Assembly: GCA_039917655.1 (NCBI GenBank)
Contig: JBDSJC010000099.1
Coordinates: 1 to 5,393, forward strand
Origin: PNKC01 sp039917655
GTDB lineage: Bacteria > Chloroflexota > Dehalococcoidia > Tepidiformales > Tepidiformaceae
Length of the DNA stretch: 5,393 bases
Direction: 5' to 3'
The notes below the pieces were generated by a model. That model worked only from the letters and a program-made list of their open reading frames with translations. It had not been told where the DNA came from and made no database searches. Below, one piece after another: positions 5,248-5,393 of this stretch; the first letter of the stretch is position 1; each line of letters starts with the position of its first letter. Both the position numbers and the translations under genes were made by a program.

Positions 5248-5393
5248 CCAGCGAGTGGGTGCCGGCGGCAAATCGGGGAGCGTCCGGGTGGTGGGTCGCA
5301 GGCGGTTTGGCCCGCACGCCTTGATCGGCGGTAGCGGAGAGTCAGTGCGCTCTTGCTCTCGGCTTCCGTGGGGCGGCGCCCCGCTCATCCTTC

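Noticed and set aside
5368..5384. Short GC hairpin (GGGGC / GCCCC, loop GGC) near the right edge
   Set aside because: No T-run follows on the minus strand and no gene end is visible nearby; the window stops too soon to call a terminator.
5194..5388. Upstream extension of the first hotdog gene to ATG 5388 (65 extra residues)
   Set aside because: The extension is Pro/Arg-rich and unlike family N-termini, and a promoter-like sequence lies inside it; the family fold begins right after ATG 5193.

Overview
This is a GC-rich bacterial window (roughly two-thirds G+C by eye) with densely packed genes whose codons favour G or C at the third position. The repeat at 4204-4295, the paired small hotdog proteins, the candidate leaderless promoters and the type of chemoreceptor would suit Chloroflexota, Actinomycetota or a GC-rich proteobacterium. 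The sequence alone does not settle the phylum. There are no rRNA or tRNA genes, CRISPR arrays or transposases, and I see no sign of a dedicated defence or novel multi-gene system.

Layout. 1-189 (+) is the 3' end of an M20-type metallopeptidase/amidohydrolase. 202-405 (-) is a small hypothetical gene convergent with it. 536-925 (+) encodes a Rid-superfamily (YjgF/UK114) protein; a promoter-like sequence places the predicted transcript start at or next to its ATG. 1056-3068 (+) encodes a complete two-transmembrane methyl-accepting chemotaxis protein with two HAMP-like units and a long signalling hairpin. 3069-3166 is a short convergent spacer with a GC hairpin. 3167-4096 (-) encodes a hormone-sensitive-lipase family (family IV) esterase. 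4097-4330 is a spacer holding an inverted pair of 26-bp repeat units. 4331-4750 and 4747-5193 (-) are two translationally coupled MaoC-like hotdog-fold genes, with a promoter-like sequence at 5219-5247. The remainder to 5393 is upstream sequence in which I see no convincing gene.

How the genes fit together. The two hotdog genes overlap by 4 bp and look like the two halves of a heteromeric enoyl-CoA hydratase/dehydratase. The MaoC-like half has Asn and Phe where the usual catalytic Asp and His sit. The esterase lies downstream on the same strand but is separated by the repeat-bearing spacer and has its own strong Shine-Dalgarno sequence, so it is probably a separate unit. A role of this side in fatty-acyl, steroid or other CoA-ester catabolism is inference. 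The plus-strand genes (peptidase, Rid protein, chemoreceptor) show no obvious shared pathway; the chemoreceptor has no cheA/cheW/cheR neighbours here.

The most interesting points are the inverted repeat pair and the false N-terminal extension it gives the esterase reading frame, the missing catalytic residues in the MaoC-like protein, two similar hairpins flanking the chemoreceptor gene, and two promoter-like sequences placed as for leaderless or nearly leaderless transcripts.
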